Source of the DNA: Flavimaricola sp.
Lineage (GTDB): Bacteria > Pseudomonadota > Alphaproteobacteria > Rhodobacterales > Rhodobacteraceae
Direction: 5' to 3'
Assembly (NCBI GenBank): GCA_029255105.1
Contig: JAQWWH010000030.1
Coordinates: forward strand, 1 to 52,282
Length of the DNA: 52,282 nucleotides
In this document: positions 25,804-33,615 of the stretch, piece after piece
Layout of the letters: each line of letters begins with the position of its first letter
Numbering within the stretch: the stretch's first letter is position 1
Notes under the pieces: generated by a model
Database searches by the model: none
What the model was told of the DNA's origin: nothing
The model's input: only the letters and a program-made list of their open reading frames with translations
Made by a program: the position numbers and the translations under genes

Positions 25804-26646
25804 TTAGTCGGCAATCACGTCCTGCCGCTGAGTCCCAAGGCCCTCGATTCCCAAGGTCACGACATCCCCTGGCACAAGGTAGCGCGGCGGCTTCATGCCC
25901 ATGCCTACGCCCGGAGGGGTCCCGGTCGAGATCACATCGCCGGGGTGCAGGGTCATGAACTGGCTGAGATAGCTGATCAGGTGGGCGACGCCATAGACCA
26001 TCGTCTTGGTCGATCCGTCCTGCATCCGCTGCCCGTTCACCTCGCACCACATGGACAAGTTCTGGGGGTCTTCAACCTCGTCCCGCGTCACCAGCCAGGG
26101 GCCGATCTGGCCAAAGTTGTCGCAGCTTTTGCCCTTGGTCCAGTTGCCCGCCCGCTCGATCTGGAACTCGCGCTCGGACACGTCGTTGGTGACGGCGTAG
26201 CCCGCAACATGGGACATGGCGTCTTCTTCGCTGACATATTTCGCGGGCTTGCCGATGATCACGGCCAATTCCACCTCCCAGTCGGTCTTGACCGACTTGC
26301 GGGGGATGATGATCGGATCGTCGGGACCACAGATGGCCGAATTGGCCTTCATGAAGATCACTGGCTCCGGCGGCACGGCCATCCCGCTTTCGGCGGCGTG
26401 GTCGGCGTAGTTCAGGCCGATACAGATGAACTTGCCGGTGCCCCCCACACAAGCCCCGAGCCGGGTATCGGCATCTACGATGGGCAAAGACATCGGATCG
26501 ACCGCCGCAATGGCGGACAGCCCCTCGTCCAGAAGGACCATTCCAGCAATGTCAGGGACGATGCCGGACAGATCGCGGATCGTTCCATCCTCGGCCAGAA
26601 TCCCGGGTTTCTCGGCCCCACGGGCCCCGTGTCGCAGAAGTTTCAT
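25804..26646 (-). CDS. Fumarylacetoacetate hydrolase family protein
   Basis: A 280-residue protein from the ATG at 26646 (MKLLRHGARG); an in-frame ATG seven codons upstream is less likely. FAH-fold motifs: 'FICIGLNYADHAAE', 'PVIFMKANSAICGPDDPI', metal-binding acids in 'DWEVELAVIIGK', 'VAGYAVTNDVSEREFQ', 'GKSCDNFGQIGPWLV' and 'GDVISTGTPPGVGMG'. The family includes hydrolases and lyases of ketoacid and aromatic ring-cleavage pathways and ureidoglycolate lyases. The position next to the urea transporter makes a ureidoglycolate lyase attractive, since that reaction releases urea, but a sugar-acid or aromatic ketoacid hydrolase is equally consistent. Confidence 0.85.
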   Translation of the reverse strand: MKLLRHGARGAEKPGILAEDGTIRDLSGIVPDIAGMVLLDEGLSAIAAVDPMSLPIVDADTRLGACVGGTGKFICIGLNYADHAAESGMAVPPEPVIFMKANSAICGPDDPIIIPRKSVKTDWEVELAVIIGKPAKYVSEEDAMSHVAGYAVTNDVSEREFQIERAGNWTKGKSCDNFGQIGPWLVTRDEVEDPQNLSMWCEVNGQRMQDGSTKTMVYGVAHLISYLSQFMTLHPGDVISTGTPPGVGMGMKPPRYLVPGDVVTLGIEGLGTQRQDVIAD

Positions 26647-27171
26647 GGTCTGGTGCTCCTCTCCCATAGGTCCGGCGCACCGCTTTGGTATGCCAGTTGC
26701 ACAAGGGTATATCCCGAAGCCGGGCTGGCGAAACAGGGCCTAGGGATAGAAGTCGGGAAAAAACGGCATTGGAGTGCAGAGCGACGGCATCAGGGATTGC
26801 CATAATTTCGCCATAGTCACGCCCAGATCACGCCAAGTTCATGTTGCAGACTTTTTAGATTAGGCTAAACGGCAAGCCGCGCAGCAAGACGCCAAAGCCG
26901 CAAGGACCGAGCAGATGTCAGAAAAATCCACGAAACCGTCGCCCGCGACGTCACAGAAACCCACTCCAATGACGGCCGGGTCAAAGCCGCCGTCACCAGT
27001 CGTTTTCCGGGACTTTGCAAGCATCTGATCCCGTAGGACCTCCCCGGCCCGCCACCGCCCTCCCTCGGTGGCCTGTCCGGACCTCAGGCCAGATGGGCCT
27101 TGGCGCTTTTCCTCCCAATGGCGCGCAAGGCCTGTCTGGCCTTTTCCGTTGGCCTTGATACTCTTGTGGCC
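26647..27171. other. Divergent intergenic stretch with one possible small ORF
   Basis: This 525-bp gap separates the minus-strand hydrolase from the plus-strand TfoX-like gene, so it must hold both promoters. I see no clear tRNA or repeat. One small ORF with a good ribosome site lies at 26915-27028. The long minus-strand ORF at 26860-27318 overlaps the TfoX-like gene and is not supported. Confidence 0.4.
26915..27028 (+). CDS. Candidate 37-residue small protein
   Basis: ATG at 26915 with AAGGA eight bases upstream opens a 37-codon frame beginning MSEKSTKPSPATSQKPTPMT. The product is rich in Ser, Thr, Pro and Lys, with no membrane segment, and looks disordered. The Shine-Dalgarno and start are good, but so short a frame could be chance. 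No family is recognised. Confidence 0.3.
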   Translation: MSEKSTKPSPATSQKPTPMTAGSKPPSPVVFRDFASI

Positions 27172-27516
27172 ATGGCGTCGATCACCACAATCCGCAACCT
27201 TGGGCCCGCCAGTGCAGAAGCGTTTGGCAAGGCAGGCATCACCACGGCCGAAGAGGTTCAGGCTATGGGGGCAGACGCCGCCTATGCCCGGCTTTTGGCC
27301 AATGGATCGCGGCCGCATTTCATTGGCTACTACGTTTTGGTCATGGGGCTACAGGGTCGGCCCTGGAACGACTGCAAAGGTGTCGAAAAGGCCCACCTGC
27401 GCCAAAAGTTCGATGAGATCGTCGCCAGGCATTTCGACACGGATCGGGCCGCCCTTGAGAGCTTCATGAACGAAATCGGGCTGGTAAAGCCTCAGGCAAC
27501 AAAGGCATCCCCATGA
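27172..27516 (+). CDS. TfoX C-terminal domain protein
   Basis: A 114-residue protein from ATG 27172. It starts 'ITTIRNLGPASAEAFGKAGITTAEEVQAMGADAAYARLL', the helix-hairpin-helix-like pattern of the TfoX/Sxy C-terminal domain ('LxNLGPxxExxLxxxGIxTxxxLxxxGA'). The N-terminal TfoX domain is missing. TfoX in gammaproteobacteria activates competence genes; the isolated C-terminal form in alphaproteobacteria has no defined role. The last four bases overlap the lytic transglycosylase start (ATGA), so the two are coupled. Confidence 0.75.
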   Translation: MASITTIRNLGPASAEAFGKAGITTAEEVQAMGADAAYARLLANGSRPHFIGYYVLVMGLQGRPWNDCKGVEKAHLRQKFDEIVARHFDTDRAALESFMNEIGLVKPQATKASP

Positions 27517-27983
27517 ACAAGGCCCTGATGACGCTCACACTTCTTGCATCCCTTACCCTTGCGGCCTGCGGCAGCAGACAGGACCTCAGTGTCAGTTCAA
27601 ACCTCTACCCCGGCGAAACGCCGCAGATGCGGGCCTTGATCCGGGAATATGCCCAGGTCCACGACATCCCCGAGGCGCTGTTGCACCGGGTCATCCAACG
27701 AGAAAGCGACTACAGGGCCAATGCCCGCAATGGCCCCTACTACGGGCTTATGCAAATCCTGCCAGAAACCGCCCGCACCATGGGCTTTCGCGGGGCACCG
27801 TCCGACCTGCTGGATGCCGAGACGAACCTGAGGTTTGCCGGGCGCTACCTGCGCGGGGCCTGGATCGTGGCGGATGGCGACATGGACGAGGCCGTTAGCT
27901 GGTACGCAAGGGGCTATTACTACGAGGCCCGGAACCGCTGCCTTCTGGTCGAAACCGGCCTGGACAACCGCGAACGATGCTGA
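27513..27983 (+). CDS. Lytic transglycosylase (SLT) lipoprotein
   Basis: A 156-residue protein. The N-terminal lipoprotein signal has lipobox LAAC (Cys near residue 19). It is followed by a compact SLT domain: 'LLHRVIQRESDYRANARN' with the catalytic Glu, 'YYGLMQILPETARTMG', and 'LLDAETNLRFAGRYLRGAW' ending in 'AVSWYARGYYYEA'. It should cleave peptidoglycan glycan strands with anhydro-muramic acid formation, anchored to a membrane. It is coupled to the TfoX-like gene by an ATGA overlap. At 156 residues it is a minimal domain with no accessory region. Confidence 0.85.
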   Translation: MNKALMTLTLLASLTLAACGSRQDLSVSSNLYPGETPQMRALIREYAQVHDIPEALLHRVIQRESDYRANARNGPYYGLMQILPETARTMGFRGAPSDLLDAETNLRFAGRYLRGAWIVADGDMDEAVSWYARGYYYEARNRCLLVETGLDNRERC

Positions 27984-28019
27984 ACGCAAAACGCCCGCGA
28001 CGGAGTGACCGCGCGGGCG
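27984..28019 (-). terminator. Terminator between the transglycosylase and ndk genes
   Basis: An 8-bp stem, CGCCCGCG with CGCGGGCG (27992-27999 and 28012-28019), is followed on the minus strand by TTTTGCGTT. It lies between convergent genes and should end the ndk transcript; it may also stop the plus-strand one. Confidence 0.6.
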
Positions 28020-28056
28020 CTGCTGACTTGATCAAGCGGGCCAGGCCCGCCCGGCC

Positions 28057-28479
28057 TTAGCCGACGAGTTCAAGACCCGAGAAGAAATAGGCAATCTCTT
28101 GTGCGGCGGTCTCAGGCGCATCAGAGCCGTGGACCGAATTCTCGCCAACCGATTCCGCGAATTCGGCGCGGATGGTGCCGGGTGCAGCATCGGCGGGGTT
28201 GGTGGCACCCATGACTTCACGGTTCTTCAGAACGGCGCCTTCGCCTTCGAGAACTTGAACAACGACGGGCCCCGAGGCCATGAATTCGGTCAATTCGCCA
28301 AAGAACGGCCGGGCGCGGTGTACGTCGTAGAACATGCCAGCCTGATCGATGGTCAGCTGGATACGCTTCTGGGCGACGATACGCAGACCGGCATCCTCGA
28401 ACTTGGCGTTGATCTTGCCGGTCAGGTTGCGACGGGTGGCGTCGGGTTTGATGATGGACAGGGTGCGTTCGATAGCCAT
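28057..28479 (-). CDS. ndk: Nucleoside diphosphate kinase
   Basis: A 140-residue cytosolic enzyme that transfers the gamma-phosphate of ATP to nucleoside diphosphates through a phosphohistidine. The sequence starts [21 protein letters not shown]. The active-site signature is '[12 protein letters not shown]' with the catalytic His, and '[17 protein letters not shown]' binds the nucleotide. Length equals the family standard. The ATG at 28479 follows GAGG; the frame opens at 28506, but those nine residues are not conserved. It is divergent from the NreB-like transporter gene. Confidence 0.96.
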   Translation of the reverse strand: MAIERTLSIIKPDATRRNLTGKINAKFEDAGLRIVAQKRIQLTIDQAGMFYDVHRARPFFGELTEFMASGPVVVQVLEGEGAVLKNREVMGATNPADAAPGTIRAEFAESVGENSVHGSDAPETAAQEIAYFFSGLELVG

Positions 28480-28584
28480 GAAATGCCTCATTTGGTGATG
28501 GGGCAAAGCGCCCCGGTAACGGTCGGCGCCGCACTAGCATGGAGGATCAGCGGTGAAAAGCCGGGATACGCATTCTTGGCCTCT

Positions 28585-28610
28585 GCAACGCAATGCCGTT
28601 GCGCTAGTAT
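28585..28610 (+). promoter_or_regulatory. Dyad operator overlapping a candidate promoter of the His-tailed MFS gene
   Basis: GCAACG(N6)CGTTGC (28585-28602) is a perfect 6-bp inverted repeat. It abuts TAGTATA (28605-28611), a fair -10 box that ends about 6 bp before the ATG at 28617. There is no Shine-Dalgarno, so the transcript may be leaderless. The arrangement suggests a repressor site, perhaps metal-responsive, but this is inference. Confidence 0.35.
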
Positions 28611-28616
28611 AGACAC

Positions 28617-29945
28617 ATGCTGACTCTGCTTTTTCATCCCGTCTTTGGCAGGCTTTATGCCGCCCAGATCGTGGCCCTTTTGGGAACCGGGCTTTTGACG
28701 GTCGGCTTGGGCCTTCTGGCCTATGATCTGGCGGGCGATCAGGCCGGGGCGGTGCTTGGGCTTGCCTATGCTATCAAGATGGCGGCCTATGTCGGCCTGT
28801 CGCCGGTCGCCGCCGCCCTGCTCGTCCATGTGCCCCGCAGGCCGGTGCTGATTGGGGCGGATCTGATCCGTGCGGCCGTCGCCCTGTCGCTGCCCTTCAT
28901 CACCGAGATTTGGCAGATCTACCTCGCCATCGCCCTGCTGCAATCCGCCTCTGCCACCTTCACACCCGCCTTTCAGGCCACAATTCCCGACATCCTGGCG
29001 AAAGAGGCCGATTACACGCGCGCCCTGTCTTTGTCACGACTGGCCTATGACCTTGAAAACCTGATCAGCCCGGCACTGGCCGGGGCGCTGCTCATGGTGA
29101 TGGGCTATCACTGGCTCTTCATGGGCACGGTCACAGGGTTCGTCGCCTCTGCCCTGCTGATCCGAACGACACCGCTTCCCCAGCCCGGCCAGGACCGGGC
29201 ACGGCCCTTTCGCGAAAGGCTTACGCGCGGGCTGCGGATCTACCTCGCCACACCCCGACTGCGGGGGCTGCTGTCCCTGAACCTCGGGGCTGCGGCTGCG
29301 GGGGCCTTTGTCATCGTGAACACCGTGGTCGTCGTGCGCAGCGGCTACGGGGGAGAAGACGGAGATGTAGCCCTTGCGCTTGGGGCGTTCGGGGCGGGCT
29401 CGATGCTCGCCGCCCTTGCATTGCCGGGGCTGCTTGACCGGACCGGGGACCGGCCCGTGATGATGGCGGGTGGGCTGTTCCTGACTATTTTGCTAGCCGG
29501 GCAGACGAGCTGGCTGGGTGTCGCCGGTCTGCCCCCCTGGTCGGTCCTGCTATGGACCTGGGGCGCGACGGGGCTGGCCTATGCGGCGATCCTGACGCCA
29601 TCGGGACGGTTGCTGCGCCGCTCGGCCCGATCGGCGGACCGGCCGGCCCTGTTCACCGCACAATTCGCCCTGTCCCATGCCTGCTGGCTGATCACCTATC
29701 CTCTTGCCGGCTGGACCATGGCCCGGCTCGGAACCGCGCCAGCCCTTGCGGCGCTCGGGATATTGGCCGGGCTTGGGCTGGTGTTCGCCACCCGGCTCTG
29801 GCCCGCCCAGGACCCTGAGGCGCTGGCCCATGGCCACCCTGACCTTCCGGCCGATCATCCGCATCTGCAGGCCCACGGCGGACGGCAGCACAGCCACGCC
29901 TTCGTGATCGACGATGCGCACCATCATTGGCCCACCCACGGGTGA
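28617..29945 (+). CDS. MFS exporter with histidine-rich C-terminus, NreB-like
   Basis: A 442-residue major facilitator with about 12 hydrophobic segments. The last 45 residues form a cytoplasmic tail packed with His ('HGHPDLPADHPHLQAHGG', 'QHSHAFVIDDAHHHWPTHG', about 11 His). This architecture and length match NreB of Achromobacter, a nickel-resistance exporter with a His-rich C-terminus, as I remember it. Probable role: efflux of Ni2+ or a similar divalent metal. The metal is inferred, since His tails also occur in Co, Zn or Fe exporters. No metal regulator is adjacent. The ATG lacks a Shine-Dalgarno. Confidence 0.7.
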   Translation: MLTLLFHPVFGRLYAAQIVALLGTGLLTVGLGLLAYDLAGDQAGAVLGLAYAIKMAAYVGLSPVAAALLVHVPRRPVLIGADLIRAAVALSLPFITEIWQIYLAIALLQSASATFTPAFQATIPDILAKEADYTRALSLSRLAYDLENLISPALAGALLMVMGYHWLFMGTVTGFVASALLIRTTPLPQPGQDRARPFRERLTRGLRIYLATPRLRGLLSLNLGAAAAGAFVIVNTVVVVRSGYGGEDGDVALALGAFGAGSMLAALALPGLLDRTGDRPVMMAGGLFLTILLAGQTSWLGVAGLPPWSVLLWTWGATGLAYAAILTPSGRLLRRSARSADRPALFTAQFALSHACWLITYPLAGWTMARLGTAPALAALGILAGLGLVFATRLWPAQDPEALAHGHPDLPADHPHLQAHGGRQHSHAFVIDDAHHHWPTHG

Positions 29946-29987
29946 AGCCCGATTGACCCGCCGCCCGGCATCAGGCATGGGAACGGA

Positions 29988-31841
29988 ATGCTGCGCCTCA
30001 CAGATATCACATATGCCATCGAAGGCCGGGTCCTGCTGGACCACGCCTCTGCCGTAATCCCGACAGGTCACAAGGTTGGCCTTGTCGGACGCAACGGGAC
30101 GGGCAAGACCACCCTGTTCAAGCTGATCCGGAACGAGCTGATCCTCGACACCGGCACCGTCGACCTGCCCCGCGGCTGGAAAATCGGCGGCGTCAGCCAG
30201 GAGGTGCCGGGCAATGAGGTCAGCCTGATCGACACTGTGCTCAAGGCCGATGTCGAACGGCATTCCCTGATGGCCGAGGCTGAAACCGCCACCGACCCCG
30301 GCCGGATCGCGGAAATCCAGACAAGGCTTGCCGATATCGACGCCTGGTCCGCCGAGGCGCGGGCCTCCTCGATCCTCAAGGGGCTCGGGTTTACAGACGA
30401 TGAACAACGCATGCCCTGTTCGGCCTTTTCCGGCGGCTGGCGGATGCGGGTGGCGCTTGCCGCCGTGCTCTTTGCCGAACCCGACCTGTTGTTGCTGGAC
30501 GAGCCGACGAACTACCTCGACCTTGAAGGCGCACTCTGGCTCGAGGCGTATCTCGTCAAATACCCCCACACGGTCCTCATCGTCAGCCACGACCGGGAAC
30601 TGCTGAACCGGTCCGTCGGCGCGATCCTGCACCTTGAGGACAAAAAGCTCACCTATTACACCGGCCCCTACGACAGCTTTGCCCGGCAACGCGCTGAAAA
30701 GCGCGCACTTATGGTCAGCGCCGCGAAAAAGCAGGACGCCAAGCGGGCGCACCTGCAAAGCTTTGTCGACCGGTTCAAGGCCAAGGCGTCAAAGGCCAAG
30801 CAGGCCCAGTCGCGGGTCAAGATGCTCGAAAAGATGGAGACAATCCGGGTCCCCGAGGATGCCGCCCGCACCGTCTTTACCTTCCCCACGCCCGAAGAGC
30901 TTTCGCCCCCCATCATCGCGACCGAAGGGGTGGCGGTGGGCTATGGCAACCACATCGTGCTGCACGACCTGAACCTGCGGATCGACCAGGACGACCGGAT
31001 CGCCCTTCTGGGGCGCAACGGCGAAGGCAAGTCGACGTTGTCCAAACTCCTGTCCGGCAGGCTCGACGCGGCGCGGGGCAAAATGACCAGCTCGTCGAAA
31101 CTGCGGATCGGCTTTTTCGCCCAGCACCAGGTCGATGAGTTGCGGATCGAGGAAACACCGCTCCAGCACCTCCTGCGCGAACGGCCCGAAGAAGGGCAAG
31201 CCCGGTTGCGGGCGCGGCTGGCAGGCTTTGGCCTTGGTGCAGCCCAGGCTGAAACCGAGGTCGGGCGGTTGTCTGGCGGCCAGAAGGCGCGCTTGTCGCT
31301 GCTGCTGGCCACCCTGCCCGCACCGCATCTGTTGATCCTGGACGAACCGACCAACCACCTCGACATCGAATCCCGTGAGGCGCTGGTCGAGGCACTGACA
31401 GCCTATTCCGGCGCGGTCATTCTGGTCAGCCACGACATGCACCTTCTGTCGATGGTCGCCGACCGGCTCTGGCTGGTCAAGGACGGCCACGTCAAACCCT
31501 ATGACGACGACCTTGATGCCTACCGGCGGATGCTTCTGACCGTCGAAAAGCCCGCCAACAAGAACAAGCCCGCCCCCGTCAAACCCGCCCGTCCCAGCCG
31601 GGACGAGGTCCTCGCCCTCAAGGCAGAGGTCCGCAAGGGCGAGGAAAGGGTAAACAAGATCAACGAGATGCGCGACAAACTTGCCAAAAAACTCGCCGAC
31701 CCCGCGCTCTATGAAGACACCCGCAAGGGCGAGCTTGACACTTGGAACAAGAAATACGCCGAAGTGATGGAGGCCCTCGAACGGGCCGAGGCGATCTGGA
31801 TGGCCGCCCTCGAAAAACTGGAACGGGCCCAGGCGGCATGA
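29988..31841 (+). CDS. ABC-F family ATPase (YheS/Uup-like)
   Basis: A 617-residue soluble protein with two ABC cassettes and no membrane domain. Cassette 1 has Walker A GRNGTGKTT, signature FSGGWRMR and Walker B LLLLDEPTNYLDLE. Cassette 2 has GRNGEGKST, LSGGQKARLSL and LLILDEPTNHLDIES. A linker of about 80 residues joins them, and a charged coiled-coil C-terminal tail (near 540-617, RKGEERVNKINEMRDKLAKKL) is present. ABC-F proteins bind ribosomes and relieve stalling. It lies 42 bp after the MFS gene and could share its transcript. A second ABC-F lies at 50382. Confidence 0.9.
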   Translation: MLRLTDITYAIEGRVLLDHASAVIPTGHKVGLVGRNGTGKTTLFKLIRNELILDTGTVDLPRGWKIGGVSQEVPGNEVSLIDTVLKADVERHSLMAEAETATDPGRIAEIQTRLADIDAWSAEARASSILKGLGFTDDEQRMPCSAFSGGWRMRVALAAVLFAEPDLLLLDEPTNYLDLEGALWLEAYLVKYPHTVLIVSHDRELLNRSVGAILHLEDKKLTYYTGPYDSFARQRAEKRALMVSAAKKQDAKRAHLQSFVDRFKAKASKAKQAQSRVKMLEKMETIRVPEDAARTVFTFPTPEELSPPIIATEGVAVGYGNHIVLHDLNLRIDQDDRIALLGRNGEGKSTLSKLLSGRLDAARGKMTSSSKLRIGFFAQHQVDELRIEETPLQHLLRERPEEGQARLRARLAGFGLGAAQAETEVGRLSGGQKARLSLLLATLPAPHLLILDEPTNHLDIESREALVEALTAYSGAVILVSHDMHLLSMVADRLWLVKDGHVKPYDDDLDAYRRMLLTVEKPANKNKPAPVKPARPSRDEVLALKAEVRKGEERVNKINEMRDKLAKKLADPALYEDTRKGELDTWNKKYAEVMEALERAEAIWMAALEKLERAQAA

Positions 31842-31848
31842 TGCCCTT

Positions 31849-31884
31849 CGCTCTGTTCCAAATACTCCCCCGCCGGAGGCGTCC
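31849..31884 (+). repeat. Dispersed intergenic repeat, copy after the ABC-F gene
   Basis: The stretch CTTCGCTCTGTTCCAAATACTCCCCCGCCGGAGGC lies just after the ABC-F stop. It contains the AAATACTCCCC core followed by a CCGCCGG palindrome. It pairs with the similar sequence at 52232 and, in reverse orientation, with copies at 41868 and 22098. The GCC(GG)CC dyad can act as a weak transcription terminator. Confidence 0.7.
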
Positions 31885-31905
31885 GACCGACCCGAGGGCG
31901 CAGCC

Positions 31906-32532
31906 ATGACCGAACTTGCCGTCCTCATCACCGCCTTCACGACCCTCTTCATCATCATCGACCCGCCGGGGCTGGTGCCGGTCTTCATCGCCCTGACCCA
32001 AGGCATGACCCCGGCGCAGCGCCGCACCATCGGGCTGCGCGCCTGCCTTGTGGCGGGTGGGCTGGCCCTGGCCTTTCTGTTCCTGGGTGAGGCGGTTCTT
32101 GGCTTTATCGGCATCTCCATGCCGGCCTTTCGCATTGCGGGCGGGGTTCTGTTGTTCCTCACGGCCCTCGACATGCTGTTCGAGCGGCGCCAGACCCGGC
32201 GCCAGGGCAATGCCGAAGACGGGGCCGACCCCGATCACGACCCTTCGGTCTTTCCCCTTGCCTTGCCGCTGATCGTCGGGCCGGGAGCGATAACGACGAT
32301 CATCCTTCTGGCCGGTCAGGCGCAGTCGGCGGTCGATTTCGCCGCCATCGCGGGCGTTCTGGCTGCCAACCTATTGATCGTGTTCCTGTTCTTCCTCGCC
32401 CCTGACCCGATCGAGCGACTTTTGGGCCGGGTCGGGATCAATGTGGTCACGCGGGTTCTGGGCATGCTCTTGGCCGCCCTGGCGGTTCAGTTCGTTCTTG
32501 ATGGGCTGCGCTCTTTCGGGATGGCCACCTGA
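31906..32532 (+). CDS. MarC family integral membrane protein
   Basis: A 208-residue membrane protein with six hydrophobic helices: 'TTLFIIIDPPGLVPVFIALTQGM' near the start, 'RIAGGVLLFLTALDML', then 'FPLALPLIVGPGAITTIILL' and 'VLGMLLAALAVQFVLDGL' at the end. These are the MarC/UPF0056 signatures (IIDPPG..P and PL..GPG.I). The former multiple-antibiotic-resistance role has been withdrawn and the transported substrate is unknown. It starts 65 bp after the ABC-F stop, beyond the intergenic repeat. Confidence 0.9.
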   Translation: MTELAVLITAFTTLFIIIDPPGLVPVFIALTQGMTPAQRRTIGLRACLVAGGLALAFLFLGEAVLGFIGISMPAFRIAGGVLLFLTALDMLFERRQTRRQGNAEDGADPDHDPSVFPLALPLIVGPGAITTIILLAGQAQSAVDFAAIAGVLAANLLIVFLFFLAPDPIERLLGRVGINVVTRVLGMLLAALAVQFVLDGLRSFGMAT

Positions 32533-32548
32533 TCCCTATATTGTCGGC

Positions 32549-33127
32549 ATGGACAGCAATTCGATCGCCTCTCTTGCCTATCTCGCCCTGCTCGGCACCG
32601 CCGTGGCGGGCTGGTTTGTCACCCACAACCGCGAGTCGCTTGGCAAGGTGGCCCAACAGGCCGCCATCTGGGGCTTTATCTTCCTCGGCGTGATCGCCGC
32701 CGTCGGCATGTGGGGGGATATCAGCCGCGAAATCTCGCCCCGTCAGGGCGTGCTGACCAATGGCCAGATCGAAGTGCCGGTGGGCCGCGACGGCCATTTC
32801 CACCTGACCCTCGATGTGAACGGAAGCCCCATCGACTTTGTCGTCGATACCGGAGCAAGCCAGATCGTGCTGTCGCAGGAAGACGCGGCCAAGGTCGGCA
32901 TTGAAACCGAGACGCTGGCCTATCTCGGCTCGGCCCAGACCGCCAACGGGACAGTGCGCACCGCAACCGTCTGGCTGGACAGCGTCGCTTTTGAAGGGGT
33001 GACGGACACCGGCGTCCGCGCCGTGGTCAACCAGGGAGAGCTGTTCGGGTCCCTGTTGGGAATGTCCTACCTGTCGCAATTCTCAAGGATCGAGATTGCG
33101 GATGGCAAACTGCTACTGACCCCCTGA
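32549..33127 (+). CDS. Membrane-anchored retropepsin-like aspartic protease (TIGR02281 type)
   Basis: A 192-residue protein from ATG 32549. Two N-terminal hydrophobic helices (residues about 8-24 and 38-53) precede a soluble domain with the catalytic 'FVVDTGASQIVLS' motif near 110, and the closing 'GSLLGMSYLSQFSRIEI' flap/dimer region. Clan AA single-domain proteases of this size act as dimers, here probably facing the periplasm. A longer frame from 32441 overlaps the MarC gene and is not used. It begins 16 bp after marC, so the pair is probably cotranscribed. Its target is unknown. Confidence 0.85.
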   Translation: MDSNSIASLAYLALLGTAVAGWFVTHNRESLGKVAQQAAIWGFIFLGVIAAVGMWGDISREISPRQGVLTNGQIEVPVGRDGHFHLTLDVNGSPIDFVVDTGASQIVLSQEDAAKVGIETETLAYLGSAQTANGTVRTATVWLDSVAFEGVTDTGVRAVVNQGELFGSLLGMSYLSQFSRIEIADGKLLLTP

Positions 33128-33135
33128 CAGGCTTG

Positions 33136-33612
33136 TCAGTTCTTTTCGGCCTGTTTCGTCCAGCGCCCGTCGACCTGCGCCCAGTATTGCGCGGCCACCC
33201 CGGCCTTGGTCAGGGCAGACCATTGGCGCCGGGCCGTCTGCACCGCGTCGGGGTCGTGCCCGTCAAACAGGATGCACGCCCTGGCCGAGGCTACAACCTC
33301 CTCGGGGCTGGCCTCCGCGCCGCCGAGGGTCATCAGACAAACGGGTTCTGACCCGGCCTGCGGACTGTGCCCGGCCCCTGCTACAGTCAAAAGAACCGGC
33401 TGCAAGGCGTCATGCGGCCCACCAGCCAGGCCGTGCGGCAGGAACCCGTCGTCCGGCCCCCGCCAAAGCGCCTCGTCCAAACGCCGCATCTGGCCGTCGT
33501 CGCTGCCCCGCACCTCGATCCGCCAGCCCGCCGCGCGGGCCTTGCCGATCAGCATCGGCAGGGTCACCTCAAGCGGGCTGTCGGTCAGATGGTAGAAAAA
33601 CGCAGCCCCCAT
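33136..33612 (-). CDS. holC: DNA polymerase III subunit chi
   Basis: A 158-residue protein, 'MGAAFFYHLTDSPLEVTLPMLIGKARAAGWRIEVRG', with the HolC pattern: an N-terminal strand with 'FYHL', 'LDEALWRGPDDGFLPHG' in the middle and 'QPVLLT' after it. Chi links the clamp loader to single-stranded-DNA-binding protein during replication. In this family it sits directly after pepA, as here; its start is 3 bp from the pepA stop. It ends 8 bp from the convergent protease gene. Confidence 0.9.
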   Translation of the reverse strand: MGAAFFYHLTDSPLEVTLPMLIGKARAAGWRIEVRGSDDGQMRRLDEALWRGPDDGFLPHGLAGGPHDALQPVLLTVAGAGHSPQAGSEPVCLMTLGGAEASPEEVVASARACILFDGHDPDAVQTARRQWSALTKAGVAAQYWAQVDGRWTKQAEKN

Positions 33613-33615
33613 CCG

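Noticed and set aside
29550..30758. 402-residue minus-strand ORF
   Set aside because: Antisense to the MFS and ABC-F genes, without a family match.
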